From positions 1 through 35,772 of the forward strand of contig CAIYXV010000098.1 in the NCBI GenBank assembly GCA_903930225.1: a stretch of 35,772 nt of DNA. The letters are read 5' to 3'. Position numbers and translations under genes: made by a program. This document shows, piece after piece, positions 1-6,230 of the stretch. The DNA is from an uncultured bacterium (GTDB taxonomy: Bacteria; Margulisbacteria; WOR-1; XYC2-FULL-46-14; WPAF01). The notes beneath the pieces are model-generated. The model had not been told where the DNA came from, searched no databases, and was given only the letters and a program-made list of their open reading frames with translations. Within the stretch, counting starts at the first letter, position 1, and each line of letters starts with the position of its first letter.

Positions 1-1
1 C

Positions 2-1027
2 TCGGCGACGAGAGCGCCGAAAGCGGTTAAGGACAGCCTGACCGCGGAACAATACAAGCTCTATTCGCAGATCTGGAACCGGTTCGTGGCCTGCCAGATG
101 AACTCGGCGATCGTGGACGTTACCGCGGTCGATATCACCGCCGGGGCGCATAACTTCCGCGCCAACGGCCAGGTCATAAAATTCAAGGGATTTCTCGAAC
201 TCTATGCCGAATCGACCGATAAAAAGGAAGAAGAAGCAGTAACCCTGCCTGAACTGACAGCCGGGGAGAAGCTTAACCTGGCCAAGCTTGACCCGAAACA
301 GCACTTCACCGAACCGCCTCCCCGCTACAACGAGGCTTCGCTCATCAAAGAGATGGAAGAAAAAGGGATCGGGCGCCCTTCCACCTACGCCCCCATTATC
401 GGCACGATCGAGGACCGCGGATACGTGATCCGGGAGAACCGCGTGTTCACGCCGACCGAACTGGGAATGATCACCAATGACCTGCTGATAAAACACTTCC
501 CGGATATAATGGACTATAAGTTCACCGCGCATATGGAAGACGAGCTTGACGATATTCTGGAAGGGAAGATGACCTACGTCGAGGTCCTCTCTGAATTTTA
601 CAAGCCCTTTGCCGCAGCCCTGGCGCTGGCCGAGACACAGATGGAAAAAGTTAAAAAAGAGATATTAACCGACGAAAAATGCCCGGAATGCGGGAACCGG
701 CTGATGATCCGCTCCGGAAGGTTCGGAGATTTCATGGCCTGCTCCGGATTTCCCAAATGCAAGTTCACCAAGCCGATCATCAAGTCCATAAACGTCCAGT
801 GCCCGCGCGAGGGCTGCGACGGAGAGATCCTGATCCGCCGGACCAGAAAGGGAAAGATCTTCTATTCCTGCAGCAACTATCCCAAATGCACGGTCGCGTT
901 CTGGGACAAGCCGACCGGTGAAAAATGCCCGAATTGCGGATCTTTACTGGTTGAGAAAAGGGCCAAAGGCGGGATCACCGTAAAATGCAGCAAGCTGGAT
1001 TGTAAATACACCAAAGAATCGCAATGA
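2..1027 (+). CDS. topA: DNA topoisomerase I, C-terminal part (5' end outside window)
   Basis: The reading frame is open from base 2, so the gene begins before the window; 341 residues are visible. Type IA topoisomerases relax negative supercoils through a transient 5'-phosphotyrosine break. The visible part holds the end of the core: LYSQIWNRFVACQM near the start and the family motif GIGRPSTYAPII around residues 123-134. The core is followed by three C-terminal four-cysteine zinc ribbons beginning CPECGNRL, CPREGCDG and CPNCGSLL, the usual TopA tail. The catalytic tyrosine and Toprim domain lie upstream and cannot be checked. The stop overlaps the next start as ATGA, so the downstream peptide and panC are probably translationally coupled to topA. 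Identification is secure from the motif and the zinc-ribbon tail. Confidence 0.95.
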   Translation, partial: SATRAPKAVKDSLTAEQYKLYSQIWNRFVACQMNSAIVDVTAVDITAGAHNFRANGQVIKFKGFLELYAESTDKKEEEAVTLPELTAGEKLNLAKLDPKQHFTEPPPRYNEASLIKEMEEKGIGRPSTYAPIIGTIEDRGYVIRENRVFTPTELGMITNDLLIKHFPDIMDYKFTAHMEDELDDILEGKMTYVEVLSEFYKPFAAALALAETQMEKVKKEILTDEKCPECGNRLMIRSGRFGDFMACSGFPKCKFTKPIIKSINVQCPREGCDGEILIRRTRKGKIFYSCSNYPKCTVAFWDKPTGEKCPNCGSLLVEKRAKGGITVKCSKLDCKYTKESQ

Positions 1028-1122
1028 AAGACCTCTTATTAAAGAACCTCCCGCTCAAGCTCCTGGCTATTCTGCTGGCAGTGCTCTTATGGGCGCTTAC
1101 CCGCGGCCAATTTTTAAAATGA
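1024..1122 (+). CDS. 32-residue YbbR/CdaR-like single-pass membrane peptide
   Basis: A 32-codon frame starts in the ATGA that ends topA and stops in the ATGA that starts panC, so it fills the gap exactly and looks translationally coupled on both sides. It is one amphipathic/hydrophobic segment: KDLLLKN, then a run rich in leucine ending LLWALTRG. This matches the N-terminal anchor of YbbR/CdaR proteins (typically a basic N-terminus, 'LKLLSLLLAILLW', then extracytoplasmic YbbR domains). Here no YbbR domain follows. It may be a degenerate ybbR reduced to its membrane anchor, or a genuine micropeptide. The coupled overlaps and residue bias favour translation. The YbbR link is my reading from the sequence pattern, not a search result. 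Confidence 0.55.
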   Translation: MKDLLLKNLPLKLLAILLAVLLWALTRGQFLK

Positions 1123-1967
1123 AGCTGATCAGCTCCTTAAGCGAAATGACCCGATACTCAAAAAAGGCCGGAGCGCGCGACCAGACCATCGCCCTTGTCC
1201 CGACCATGGGCGCTCTGCACGAAGGGCACCTGTCGCTGGTCGGCGCGGCCAAAACCAAAGCCAATATCACGGTCGTTTCGATCTTTGTCAACCCGATCCA
1301 GTTCGGCCCCGGCGAGGATTTTTTGCGCTACCCCCGTGAACTGGGAAAAGACAAGAAAAAACTGGCCGCTTTCGACCCCGTCGTCATTTTTAATCCCGCG
1401 GCGGAAGATATGTACGCGAAAGGCTTTTCAACCGATGTCCGGGTAAATGAGCTTGGTGAAAAGCTCTGCGGCAAGTTCCGGCCGGGGCATTTTGACGGCG
1501 TCGCCACGGTGGTGGCAAAATTATTCAATATCGTGAAGCCGGACTTCGCCTTTTTTGGCCAAAAGGACTACCAGCAGCAGGTGATCATCAAAAGAATGGC
1601 CCGCGACCTGAACTTCGATCTGGAGGTGATCTCGCTGCCGACCGTGCGCGAATACGACGGTTTGGCCTTGAGCAGCCGCAATCAGTACCTCTCACCGGAA
1701 GAGAGGAAAGCCGCGCCCGCGCTTTACCGAGCGCTGGTCCGGGCAAAAGGATCCGCAAACAGAGGGATCAAGGACCCGCGCAAGCTGGCTGATCTTATAA
1801 AGGAAACGCTCGCGGCCGAACCGCTGATTAAGACCGAATATGTTTCGGTCGTCGATCCGGACACGCTAGATGATATCCATTCGATCAAGGGCAAAGCGCT
1901 GATCGCGGCCGCGATCTTTATCGGCCGGACCAGGTTGATCGACAATATCCTTATCAAGGAAAAATGA
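1119..1967 (+). CDS. panC: Pantothenate synthetase (pantoate--beta-alanine ligase)
   Basis: PanC condenses pantoate with beta-alanine using ATP, the last step of pantothenate (coenzyme A precursor) synthesis. The ATP-binding signature VPTMGALHEGHLSL with its HxGH motif is near the N-terminus. FVNPIQFGPGEDF, FGQKDYQQ and the LSSRNQYLS loop follow, all classic PanC blocks. Length (282 residues) is normal. I start the gene at 1119 rather than the upstream in-frame ATG at 1089 because MKLISSLSEM aligns with the usual PanC N-terminus and because 1119 forms an ATGA overlap with the preceding peptide. The 3' end overlaps the next gene by 4 bp. coaBC, in the same pathway, lies elsewhere in this window (12660). 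Confidence 0.96.
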   Translation: MKLISSLSEMTRYSKKAGARDQTIALVPTMGALHEGHLSLVGAAKTKANITVVSIFVNPIQFGPGEDFLRYPRELGKDKKKLAAFDPVVIFNPAAEDMYAKGFSTDVRVNELGEKLCGKFRPGHFDGVATVVAKLFNIVKPDFAFFGQKDYQQQVIIKRMARDLNFDLEVISLPTVREYDGLALSSRNQYLSPEERKAAPALYRALVRAKGSANRGIKDPRKLADLIKETLAAEPLIKTEYVSVVDPDTLDDIHSIKGKALIAAAIFIGRTRLIDNILIKEK

Positions 1968-2365
1968 AAAAATATTCGAACGGCTATACCCTGATCGAGC
2001 TTATGGTCGTCATCGTCATTATCGCGATCGTGGCCGGTTATTTCTCCTTTAAATTTTCCGGCTTCCTGGATACGATCAAGCTTCGCTCCGCCGCCCGCGC
2101 CGTAGCCGTGGACCTAAGGTCCGCGCAAATGAGCGCCCTCGCCCAGCATACCGAAAAAGAAATAATTTTTAATGCCCATAATTACACAAAAGACGAAAAA
2201 ACCAGATCTTTACCATCCGCGGTATCGGTCGCAAACCCGCAAAAAATTATTTTTGGGGCGACTGGAATGCCGAAACCGGGGAATTTTGGCACGGTGATCC
2301 TCTCCTGCCACGGAAAAACGATCTCCATTATCATTTCTTCCGCCGGAAGGATCAGGATCGAATGA
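1964..2365 (+). CDS. Type IV pilin-like protein, GspH/FimT type (minor pseudopilin)
   Basis: This is a prepilin with a short basic leader and cleavage site SNG/YTLIE, glutamate at mature position 5, followed by one hydrophobic helix (LMVVIVIIAIVAGYFSF). Residues after the helix include AARAVAVDLRSAQMSALAQ, the pattern of GspH/FimT minor pilins, and the C-terminal part is beta-rich. At 133 residues it fits the family. A prepilin peptidase, not encoded here, would cleave and methylate it. It is the first of four pilin-type genes linked by short overlaps, so it likely serves as a tip or initiation pseudopilin of the pilus machine encoded at 19691-27580 or of a related one. Family is firm; exact subtype is inferred. 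Confidence 0.85.
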   Translation: MKKYSNGYTLIELMVVIVIIAIVAGYFSFKFSGFLDTIKLRSAARAVAVDLRSAQMSALAQHTEKEIIFNAHNYTKDEKTRSLPSAVSVANPQKIIFGATGMPKPGNFGTVILSCHGKTISIIISSAGRIRIE

Positions 2366-2727
2366 AAAATGCTTTGCCGGCCGGCGATACGGCTCGTATA
2401 AACAGGGAGGGGTTCACGCTGATCGAAGCCGCCATTTCGGTCGCGATCCTGCTTATTACCATTGCTTCTTCCGTGTATCTTATGAAAAATATCATGGCAA
2501 CAAAGTGGAACGCGCAAAGATTCTACGGACAGATCAATCTGGCACAGGGAAAAATGGAAGAGCTGCGGTCGCAGCCGTTCGACAATCTTACCAATGGAAC
2601 GTTCGATAACGGCCGCGGGCGGATCGAGGTCAAAGACATCACTTCCGACCTCAAGGAAATCTCGCTCACCCTGTTCTGGGACGCGGGAAAGCGCCCGATC
2701 GCGCTGTACACCATGAGGTCGAAGTGA
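2362..2727 (+). CDS. Type IV pilin-like protein, PilV/GspI type
   Basis: This 121-residue prepilin has an unusually long leader of 17 residues before the cleavage site REG/FTLIE; mature glutamate 5 is followed by the helix AAISVAILLITIASSVYLM. The segment AQGKMEELRSQPFDNL is the recurring PilV/GspI pattern ('A..k.eel...'). The leader contains a G+C-rich patch (gccggccggc, 2377-2386) resembling the palindromes found in two other prepilin leaders of this window. It overlaps the genes on both sides by 4 bp (ATGA). Likely role: minor pilin in the priming complex. No other function is suggested. Confidence 0.82.
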   Translation: MKNALPAGDTARINREGFTLIEAAISVAILLITIASSVYLMKNIMATKWNAQRFYGQINLAQGKMEELRSQPFDNLTNGTFDNGRGRIEVKDITSDLKEISLTLFWDAGKRPIALYTMRSK

Positions 2728-3164
2728 ACAATAAAGCCGTACCTGCCGGCAGGCAGGGTTTCACCCTGATCGAACTGATCGTCGCGCTTACTCTGGCTTC
2801 AATGCTTTTTATCGCCGGCATGTTCTCCTTCCTGAATTATATGAAGACCTACGACCGGGTGAGCCGGGAAGCTGAGCTGGCGCAGGTCAGACAATCGGTT
2901 CTTTTAAGGATGACCAGGGAGATCCGATCCGCCGACCAAATATTGGCCTCAACCCCGGATCGCATCCAGATCAAATCGGATAAAAGCGTCATTTCCTATT
3001 ACCGGTATGACAATAAGATACGCAGAGTGGAGAATTCCTATGCCTCCTATCTGACCGAACCGGGGCAGATAAAAAAGCTGGCCTTTTTATATCCCGCAAA
3101 AGGTCTGGTAATGATCACCGTCGACCAAGACACTACGGAGGTTTACTGCCGTAATGAAAAATAA
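2724..3164 (+). CDS. Type IV pilin-like protein, PilW/GspJ type
   Basis: A 146-residue prepilin with cleavage site RQG/FTLIE and helix LIVALTLASMLFIAGMF. The following VSREAELAQVRQSVLLRMTREIRSADQI is typical of PilW/GspJ minor pilins ('r...emtreIr.A'). The 13-residue leader is partly encoded by a perfect 12-bp palindrome (2742-2753) giving the residues PAGRQ, which looks like a small repeat inserted in frame. The leader is removed on processing, so such an insertion would not affect the mature protein. It overlaps the previous gene by 4 bp and the next by 11 bp. Confidence 0.85.
   Translation: MNNKAVPAGRQGFTLIELIVALTLASMLFIAGMFSFLNYMKTYDRVSREAELAQVRQSVLLRMTREIRSADQILASTPDRIQIKSDKSVISYYRYDNKIRRVENSYASYLTEPGQIKKLAFLYPAKGLVMITVDQDTTEVYCRNEK
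2742..2753. repeat. 12-bp perfect palindrome inside a prepilin leader
   Basis: CCTGCCGGCAGG is its own reverse complement and is followed by a further GCAGG. In frame it encodes PAGRQ just before the prepilin cleavage site. It resembles a minimal palindromic repeat that has landed in coding sequence without breaking the frame. Confidence 0.6.
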
Positions 3165-3576
3165 TGGGTTTTCGCTTATCTTTTCCCTTTTTCTCATCGC
3201 CGCCCTGATGATAATATCAGTGTCGCTGATCACGGTGGTCTTTGGCGTCGCCTCATCTTATCGCTTGGAACTTGATTATCAAAAGGCATACTACCTGGCG
3301 GAAGCGGGGATCGAGTACGGTAAATCCCACTTATTATCCAACCCGGAGTGGAATACGCCGGGAGAAACGATCGTCGCCGGGACCGGACGATTCACGGTCA
3401 TAAGAGAGCCGGGAAAGTCCTTTCTGATCTGCAATGGTAACGCGGGCGGAGCCCGTGTTATAATAAGAGCGAATGTTATCGATCATAGTTCCTACATACA
3501 ACGAGAAGAGCAATCTTTCCGAACTAACCTCCCGCATAAGATCACTCGCCAAGGACGCGGAGATCATAATCGTTGA
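3154..3576 (+). CDS. PilX-like minor pilin
   Basis: The N-terminus KNNGFSLIFSLFLIAALMII is a prepilin helix in which the usual glutamate 5 is replaced (FSLIF), as is common in PilX/GspK-like proteins. It is followed by the PilX signature region YQKAYYLAEAGIEYGKSHLL ('A.yaAeaGie.a'). At 140 residues it is a short member. Its last 104 bp overlap the following glycosyltransferase gene in another frame, whereas the neighbouring overlaps are only 4-11 bp. The natural end was probably near residue 105 (GGARVIIRANV) and the original stop has been lost. A similar PilX-type gene lies at 22078-23247. Confidence 0.78.
   Translation: MKNNGFSLIFSLFLIAALMIISVSLITVVFGVASSYRLELDYQKAYYLAEAGIEYGKSHLLSNPEWNTPGETIVAGTGRFTVIREPGKSFLICNGNAGGARVIIRANVIDHSSYIQREEQSFRTNLPHKITRQGRGDHNR
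3459..3464 (+). promoter_or_regulatory. Candidate -10 box of a leaderless glycosyltransferase transcript
   Basis: TATAAT sits 8 nt before the ATG at 3473, inside the 3' part of the PilX-like gene, with no convincing Shine-Dalgarno sequence in between and no good -35. The same spacing occurs before def (17082-17087). A hairpin (GGGCggaGCCC, centred near 3449) lies just upstream. Confidence 0.4.
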
Positions 3577-4156
3577 CGATAATTCGCCCGATGGGACGGC
3601 CGATTTTGCCCGGCATCTTGGATTGAAAGTGCTGGTGCGGCCCACCCGGCAGGGACTGGCTTCGGCCGTGATCGACGGTTTTAAGATCGCGCGGGGAGAC
3701 ATACTTTGCGTGTTGGACGCCGACCTCTCCCACCCGCCCGAGATCATCCCCGAAATGCTGCGGATGATAAAATCGGAGGAAGCCGACCTGGTGATCGGTT
3801 CCCGCCTGGTCAAGGGCGGAGGATCGAGGGATTGGACGTGGTACCGCCGGCTGTTCTCGCAATTTGCCCGCCTGCCCGCCCAGCCGCTGACCGGCATCAG
3901 AGACATAACCTCCGGCTACTTCATGCTTAAAAAATCGGTAATCGACGGGGTTGAGCTCAATCCTATCGGCTTCAAGATCTGCCTCGAGATCATCGCAAAA
4001 GGGAAATACAAAAAAGCGGCCGAAGTCCCCATTATCTTCGCCGACCGCCAGGTCGGACGCTCAAAAATGGGCGCGATCGAGATCGCGGAGTATTTCCTCC
4101 AGCTCGGCCTGCTTTATAAGGACGCTATGCTCGGTAAATTAAGAAGGCGGGGATGA
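3473..4156 (+). CDS. GT2 glycosyltransferase, polyprenol-phosphate mannose/glucose synthase type (Dpm1-like)
   Basis: Members transfer a sugar from a nucleotide donor to a polyprenyl phosphate at the cytoplasmic face of the membrane. Motifs in order: SIIVPTYNEKSNL at the N-terminus, IIVDDNSPDGTADFA, RQGLASAVIDGF, the metal-binding LDADLSHPPE, and VIGSRLVKGGG. The later blocks DITSGYFMLKK and GFKICLEII are also typical of Dpm1-type enzymes. At 227 residues it lacks the C-terminal membrane domain of longer homologues. The next gene overlaps by 4 bp and encodes a 4-TM SMR-like protein, suggesting a pair that makes and flips a lipid-linked sugar. The donor sugar cannot be told from sequence alone. 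The start at 3473 matches the family N-terminus exactly. Confidence 0.9.
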   Translation: MLSIIVPTYNEKSNLSELTSRIRSLAKDAEIIIVDDNSPDGTADFARHLGLKVLVRPTRQGLASAVIDGFKIARGDILCVLDADLSHPPEIIPEMLRMIKSEEADLVIGSRLVKGGGSRDWTWYRRLFSQFARLPAQPLTGIRDITSGYFMLKKSVIDGVELNPIGFKICLEIIAKGKYKKAAEVPIIFADRQVGRSKMGAIEIAEYFLQLGLLYKDAMLGKLRRRG

Positions 4157-4518
4157 AAGTGGCAAATTACCTGATCCTGTTCGTATCGGTCCTGTTGGCG
4201 GTGATCGGCCAACTCCTAATGAAGCAGGGAATGAACCAGTTCGGATCATTCCCTATAACCCAGATCGTCCAAAAAACCATTCCGATGCTGCTTAACCCGT
4301 GGGTATTCTTTGGTTTTGTTTCTTTCGGCGTTTCATCCATCTTCTGGCTGGCAGTCCTTTCAAGATTGAATCTTAGCATCGCCTACCCTATGGTTTCGCT
4401 TGCTTATGTTGTCGTGGCAATCGCTTCGGTTATATTCTTTAAAGAAAATGTTACACTCGCGCGCTGGCTCGGGATCCTGGTTATCGTTTTCGGAGTGTTC
4501 TTGATCTCGCGGTCATAA
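4153..4518 (+). CDS. Small 4-TM SMR/EamA-like membrane protein (ArnE/ArnF-like)
   Basis: The 121 residues form four hydrophobic helices: ILFVSVLLAVIGQLLMKQG, WVFFGFVSFGVSSIFWLAVL, YPMVSLAYVVVAIASVIFF and WLGILVIVFGVFLIS. The conserved 'GQlLmKqGm' in helix 1 and 'A.Pm.slayv.vai.s' in helix 3 are typical of half-size EamA/SMR proteins such as ArnE/ArnF. It overlaps the upstream GT2 gene by 4 bp (ATGA). Because ArnE/F proteins flip undecaprenyl-phosphate sugars, a flippase for the GT2 product is the best guess; a small multidrug exporter is less likely in this context. The gene ends three bases before a dispersed repeat. Confidence 0.75.
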   Translation: MKVANYLILFVSVLLAVIGQLLMKQGMNQFGSFPITQIVQKTIPMLLNPWVFFGFVSFGVSSIFWLAVLSRLNLSIAYPMVSLAYVVVAIASVIFFKENVTLARWLGILVIVFGVFLISRS

Positions 4519-4520
4519 AT

Positions 4521-4633
4521 AAATCCTAAATCCGAATCACCTAAATCCGAACATGGTGCGCATTACATTAAATAAATCCCGAACGGAGCTAGGGATACAA
4601 TGTTCGGAATTCGGATTTCGGTTATTCGGATTT
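4521..4633 (-). repeat. Stop-codon-abutting palindromic repeat family A, copy 1
   Basis: About 113 bp lying between two convergent genes, 2 bp after the stop of the SMR-like gene and 4 bp before the stop of the nuclease-domain gene. The arms are degenerate iterations of AAATCCGAA and, on the other side, TTCGGATTT. The core on the minus strand reads CCGAACATTGTATCCC, GTTCGGGATT, then TGCGCaccaTGTTCGG. The other copies are at 8945, 12541 and 16952. Read from the minus-strand gene it follows, it has the same polarity as the other three. Confidence 0.85.
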
Positions 4634-4637
4634 TATG

Positions 4638-5129
4638 TCAATCCTTCTTATAGTATTTGGTGAAGTCTTCGGGCTTTATGTTCTCGATGAAGTCCTTGAA
4701 TTTCTTTGATTCCTCGGCGTCCTTTTCGGCGTTGACCAGCTTCGCCTGCACCATTACCGCTTCGGAAACGAAGATCGGCACGTTAAGACGTAAAGCCAGG
4801 GCGATCGCGTCCGACGGCCGCGAGTCAACGCTGTTCTTTTTTCCTTCCTTATTGGTATATTCGATGAGCGAGAAGAAGGTCCCGTCTTTTATATCATTGA
4901 TCAGGACGCGGTCTACCTGGCCGCCCAGTTCGTGGATGAAAGTCGCCAGCAGATCGTGGGTCATGGGACGGGGAGGGGTCATTCCCTGAAGCACCATCGC
5001 GATGCTGGCCGCCTCAAAAACGCCGATCCAGATCGGGAGGAAGTTCATTTCTTCCGCGTCGCGGAGCAGGACCAGGGGGGACAAGTTGCGCGGATCAAAA
5101 CCCAATCCGCCGACCTGCATCTGTATCAT
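4638..5129 (-). CDS. Bifunctional nuclease (BFN/DUF151) domain protein
   Basis: A 163-residue protein matching the BFN (DUF151) family: FDPRNLSPLVLLRD, LPIWIGVFEAASIAMVLQG, RPMTHDLLATFIHELGG, VDRVLINDIKDGTFFSLI and the signature SRPSDAIALALRLNVPIFV. Some members have been reported to have DNase and RNase activity; many bacterial members are uncharacterised. A C-terminal lysine/glutamate-rich tail follows the domain. It starts at TAATG, overlapping the rplT stop by one base, so it is the last gene of the thrS-infC-rpmI-rplT operon. Why a BFN protein should be coupled to ribosomal genes is not evident. Confidence 0.88.
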   Translation of the reverse strand: MIQMQVGGLGFDPRNLSPLVLLRDAEEMNFLPIWIGVFEAASIAMVLQGMTPPRPMTHDLLATFIHELGGQVDRVLINDIKDGTFFSLIEYTNKEGKKNSVDSRPSDAIALALRLNVPIFVSEAVMVQAKLVNAEKDAEESKKFKDFIENIKPEDFTKYYKKD

Positions 5130-5473
5130 TATTTTATGCTCTCGACGACCTTCTTGAACGCGGCGGGATCAAATACCGCCAGATCGGCCAGGACCTTGCG
5201 GTTAAGCGAGATTTTCTTATTTTTCATTCCGTTGATGAACTTGCTGTAAGAGATGTTCATCTCTTTGAGGGCGGCGCCGATGCGCGTGATCCAAAGCTTC
5301 CGGAAATCGCCTTTCCGCGTCCTGCGGTCGTCGGTAGAATACTTCATAGCATGCACTACCGCCTGCTTGGCGGGCCGGAAGATCTTGCCGAGCGATCCTC
5401 TAAAGCCGCTCGCTCTTTTTAAAACCTTTTTTCTGCGCCGGCGCGCGACATATCCTCTTTTTACCCTAACCAT
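5129..5473 (-). CDS. rplT: 50S ribosomal protein L20
   Basis: L20 binds 23S rRNA early in large-subunit assembly. The N-terminus VRVKRGYVARRRRKKVLK, the GFRGSLGKIFRPAKQAV block and YSTDDRRTRKGDFRKLWI are diagnostic, and 114 residues is a normal length. It overlaps rpmI by 8 bp and is followed by the BFN gene with a one-base overlap. In many bacteria L20 represses its own operon at the rpmI or infC leader; no specific leader structure is claimed here. Confidence 0.98.
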   Translation of the reverse strand: MVRVKRGYVARRRRKKVLKRASGFRGSLGKIFRPAKQAVVHAMKYSTDDRRTRKGDFRKLWITRIGAALKEMNISYSKFINGMKNKKISLNRKVLADLAVFDPAAFKKVVESIK

Positions 5474-5663
5474 AAGGCATCATCACCTTTATTCTTTTTT
5501 CATCCGATCCGGACAATACCAGATCCCTTCCGAGCGCTCTTTTGTGTCTACCGCTCTTGCATTCAAGCAGATGCCGTGTCTTGGCCTGCCTGCGCATGAT
5601 TTTTCCGGTCCCTGTTATCCTAAACCGCTTGGCCGCGGCCTTGCGGGTTTTCATTTTTGGCAT
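5466..5663 (-). CDS. rpmI: 50S ribosomal protein L35
   Basis: A 65-residue, very basic protein with the L35 signature MPKMKTRKAAAKRF at the N-terminus and GKIMRRQAKTRHLL in the middle. It lies 3 bp after infC and overlaps rplT by 8 bp, the standard infC-rpmI-rplT order. The C-terminus (LSGSDEKRIKVMMPYG) matches the family. Confidence 0.97.
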   Translation of the reverse strand: MPKMKTRKAAAKRFRITGTGKIMRRQAKTRHLLECKSGRHKRALGRDLVLSGSDEKRIKVMMPYG

Positions 5664-5666
5664 AAT

Positions 5667-6158
5667 CTATTTAGGTACCAGGAGCAGTACCATGTTCCTC
5701 CCTTCTATCTTCGGCGGCGCTTCCGGCTTGCCCAGTTCGGCAACCGCATCCACCAGCCGGTTTAAAACTCTTTCCCCGTATTCCCGGTGCGTCACTTCCC
5801 GCCCCCGGAAATATACGCTTATCTTAACCTTGCCCTTTTTCTCAAGAATCTCTCTCGTCTTACCGATACGCACGTTCAGGTCGTGTTCCCCGATCTTGGG
5901 CGTGAGCTTGACTTCCTTAAGAACGGAAGCTTTTTGGGATTTTTTTGCCTCTTTTTCGTGCTTGATGATCTCGTACTTGAACTTGCCGTAATCCGCAAGC
6001 CGGGCTACCGGCGGCGAGGCACCAGGAGAAATAAGGATGAGATCCACCCCTTTTTCCACTGCCATGGTCAACGCTTCGGATGTTCTTTTAACCCCCAGCT
6101 GGCTGCTGTCGGTATCGATCAGTCTGACCTCCGGAACGCGGACTCTTTCATTTATCAA
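5667..6158 (-). CDS. infC: Translation initiation factor IF-3 (TTG start)
   Basis: IF-3 binds the 30S subunit and proofreads start-codon selection. INERVRVPEVRLIDTDSSQ opens the N-domain, the YGKFKYE motif follows, and the C-domain contains IGEHDLNVRIGKTREILEKKGKVK and FRGREVTHREYGERVLNR. I place the start at a TTG (6156-6158) with AGGG a few bases upstream. An in-frame TAA lies shortly upstream, and no ATG or GTG gives the conserved INER start. Rare start codons are usual for infC because IF-3 discriminates against them and thereby regulates itself. The gene is 55 bp downstream of thrS and has its own candidate promoter. Confidence 0.96.
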   Translation of the reverse strand: MINERVRVPEVRLIDTDSSQLGVKRTSEALTMAVEKGVDLILISPGASPPVARLADYGKFKYEIIKHEKEAKKSQKASVLKEVKLTPKIGEHDLNVRIGKTREILEKKGKVKISVYFRGREVTHREYGERVLNRLVDAVAELGKPEAPPKIEGRNMVLLLVPK

Positions 6159-6201
6159 ATATTCCCTAACTACTTATCGCCCTCCAGTGAATTGTCCTCT
6201 G

Positions 6202-6230
6202 ATTATAGCAAATTTATGCTTTCGTGTCTA
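6202..6230 (-). promoter_or_regulatory. Sigma-70 type promoter for infC-rpmI-rplT
   Basis: On the minus strand TAGACA (6225-6230) and TATAAT (6202-6207) are separated by 17 bp. The -35 lies in the last codons of thrS. Transcription would start about 40 nt before the TTG of infC, letting the ribosomal-protein part be expressed separately from thrS. Confidence 0.65.

Noticed and set aside
3441-3460. Rho-independent terminator at the end of the PilX-like gene
   Set aside because: The hairpin GGGCggaGCCC is not followed by a T run; what follows is the TATAAT of the next gene.
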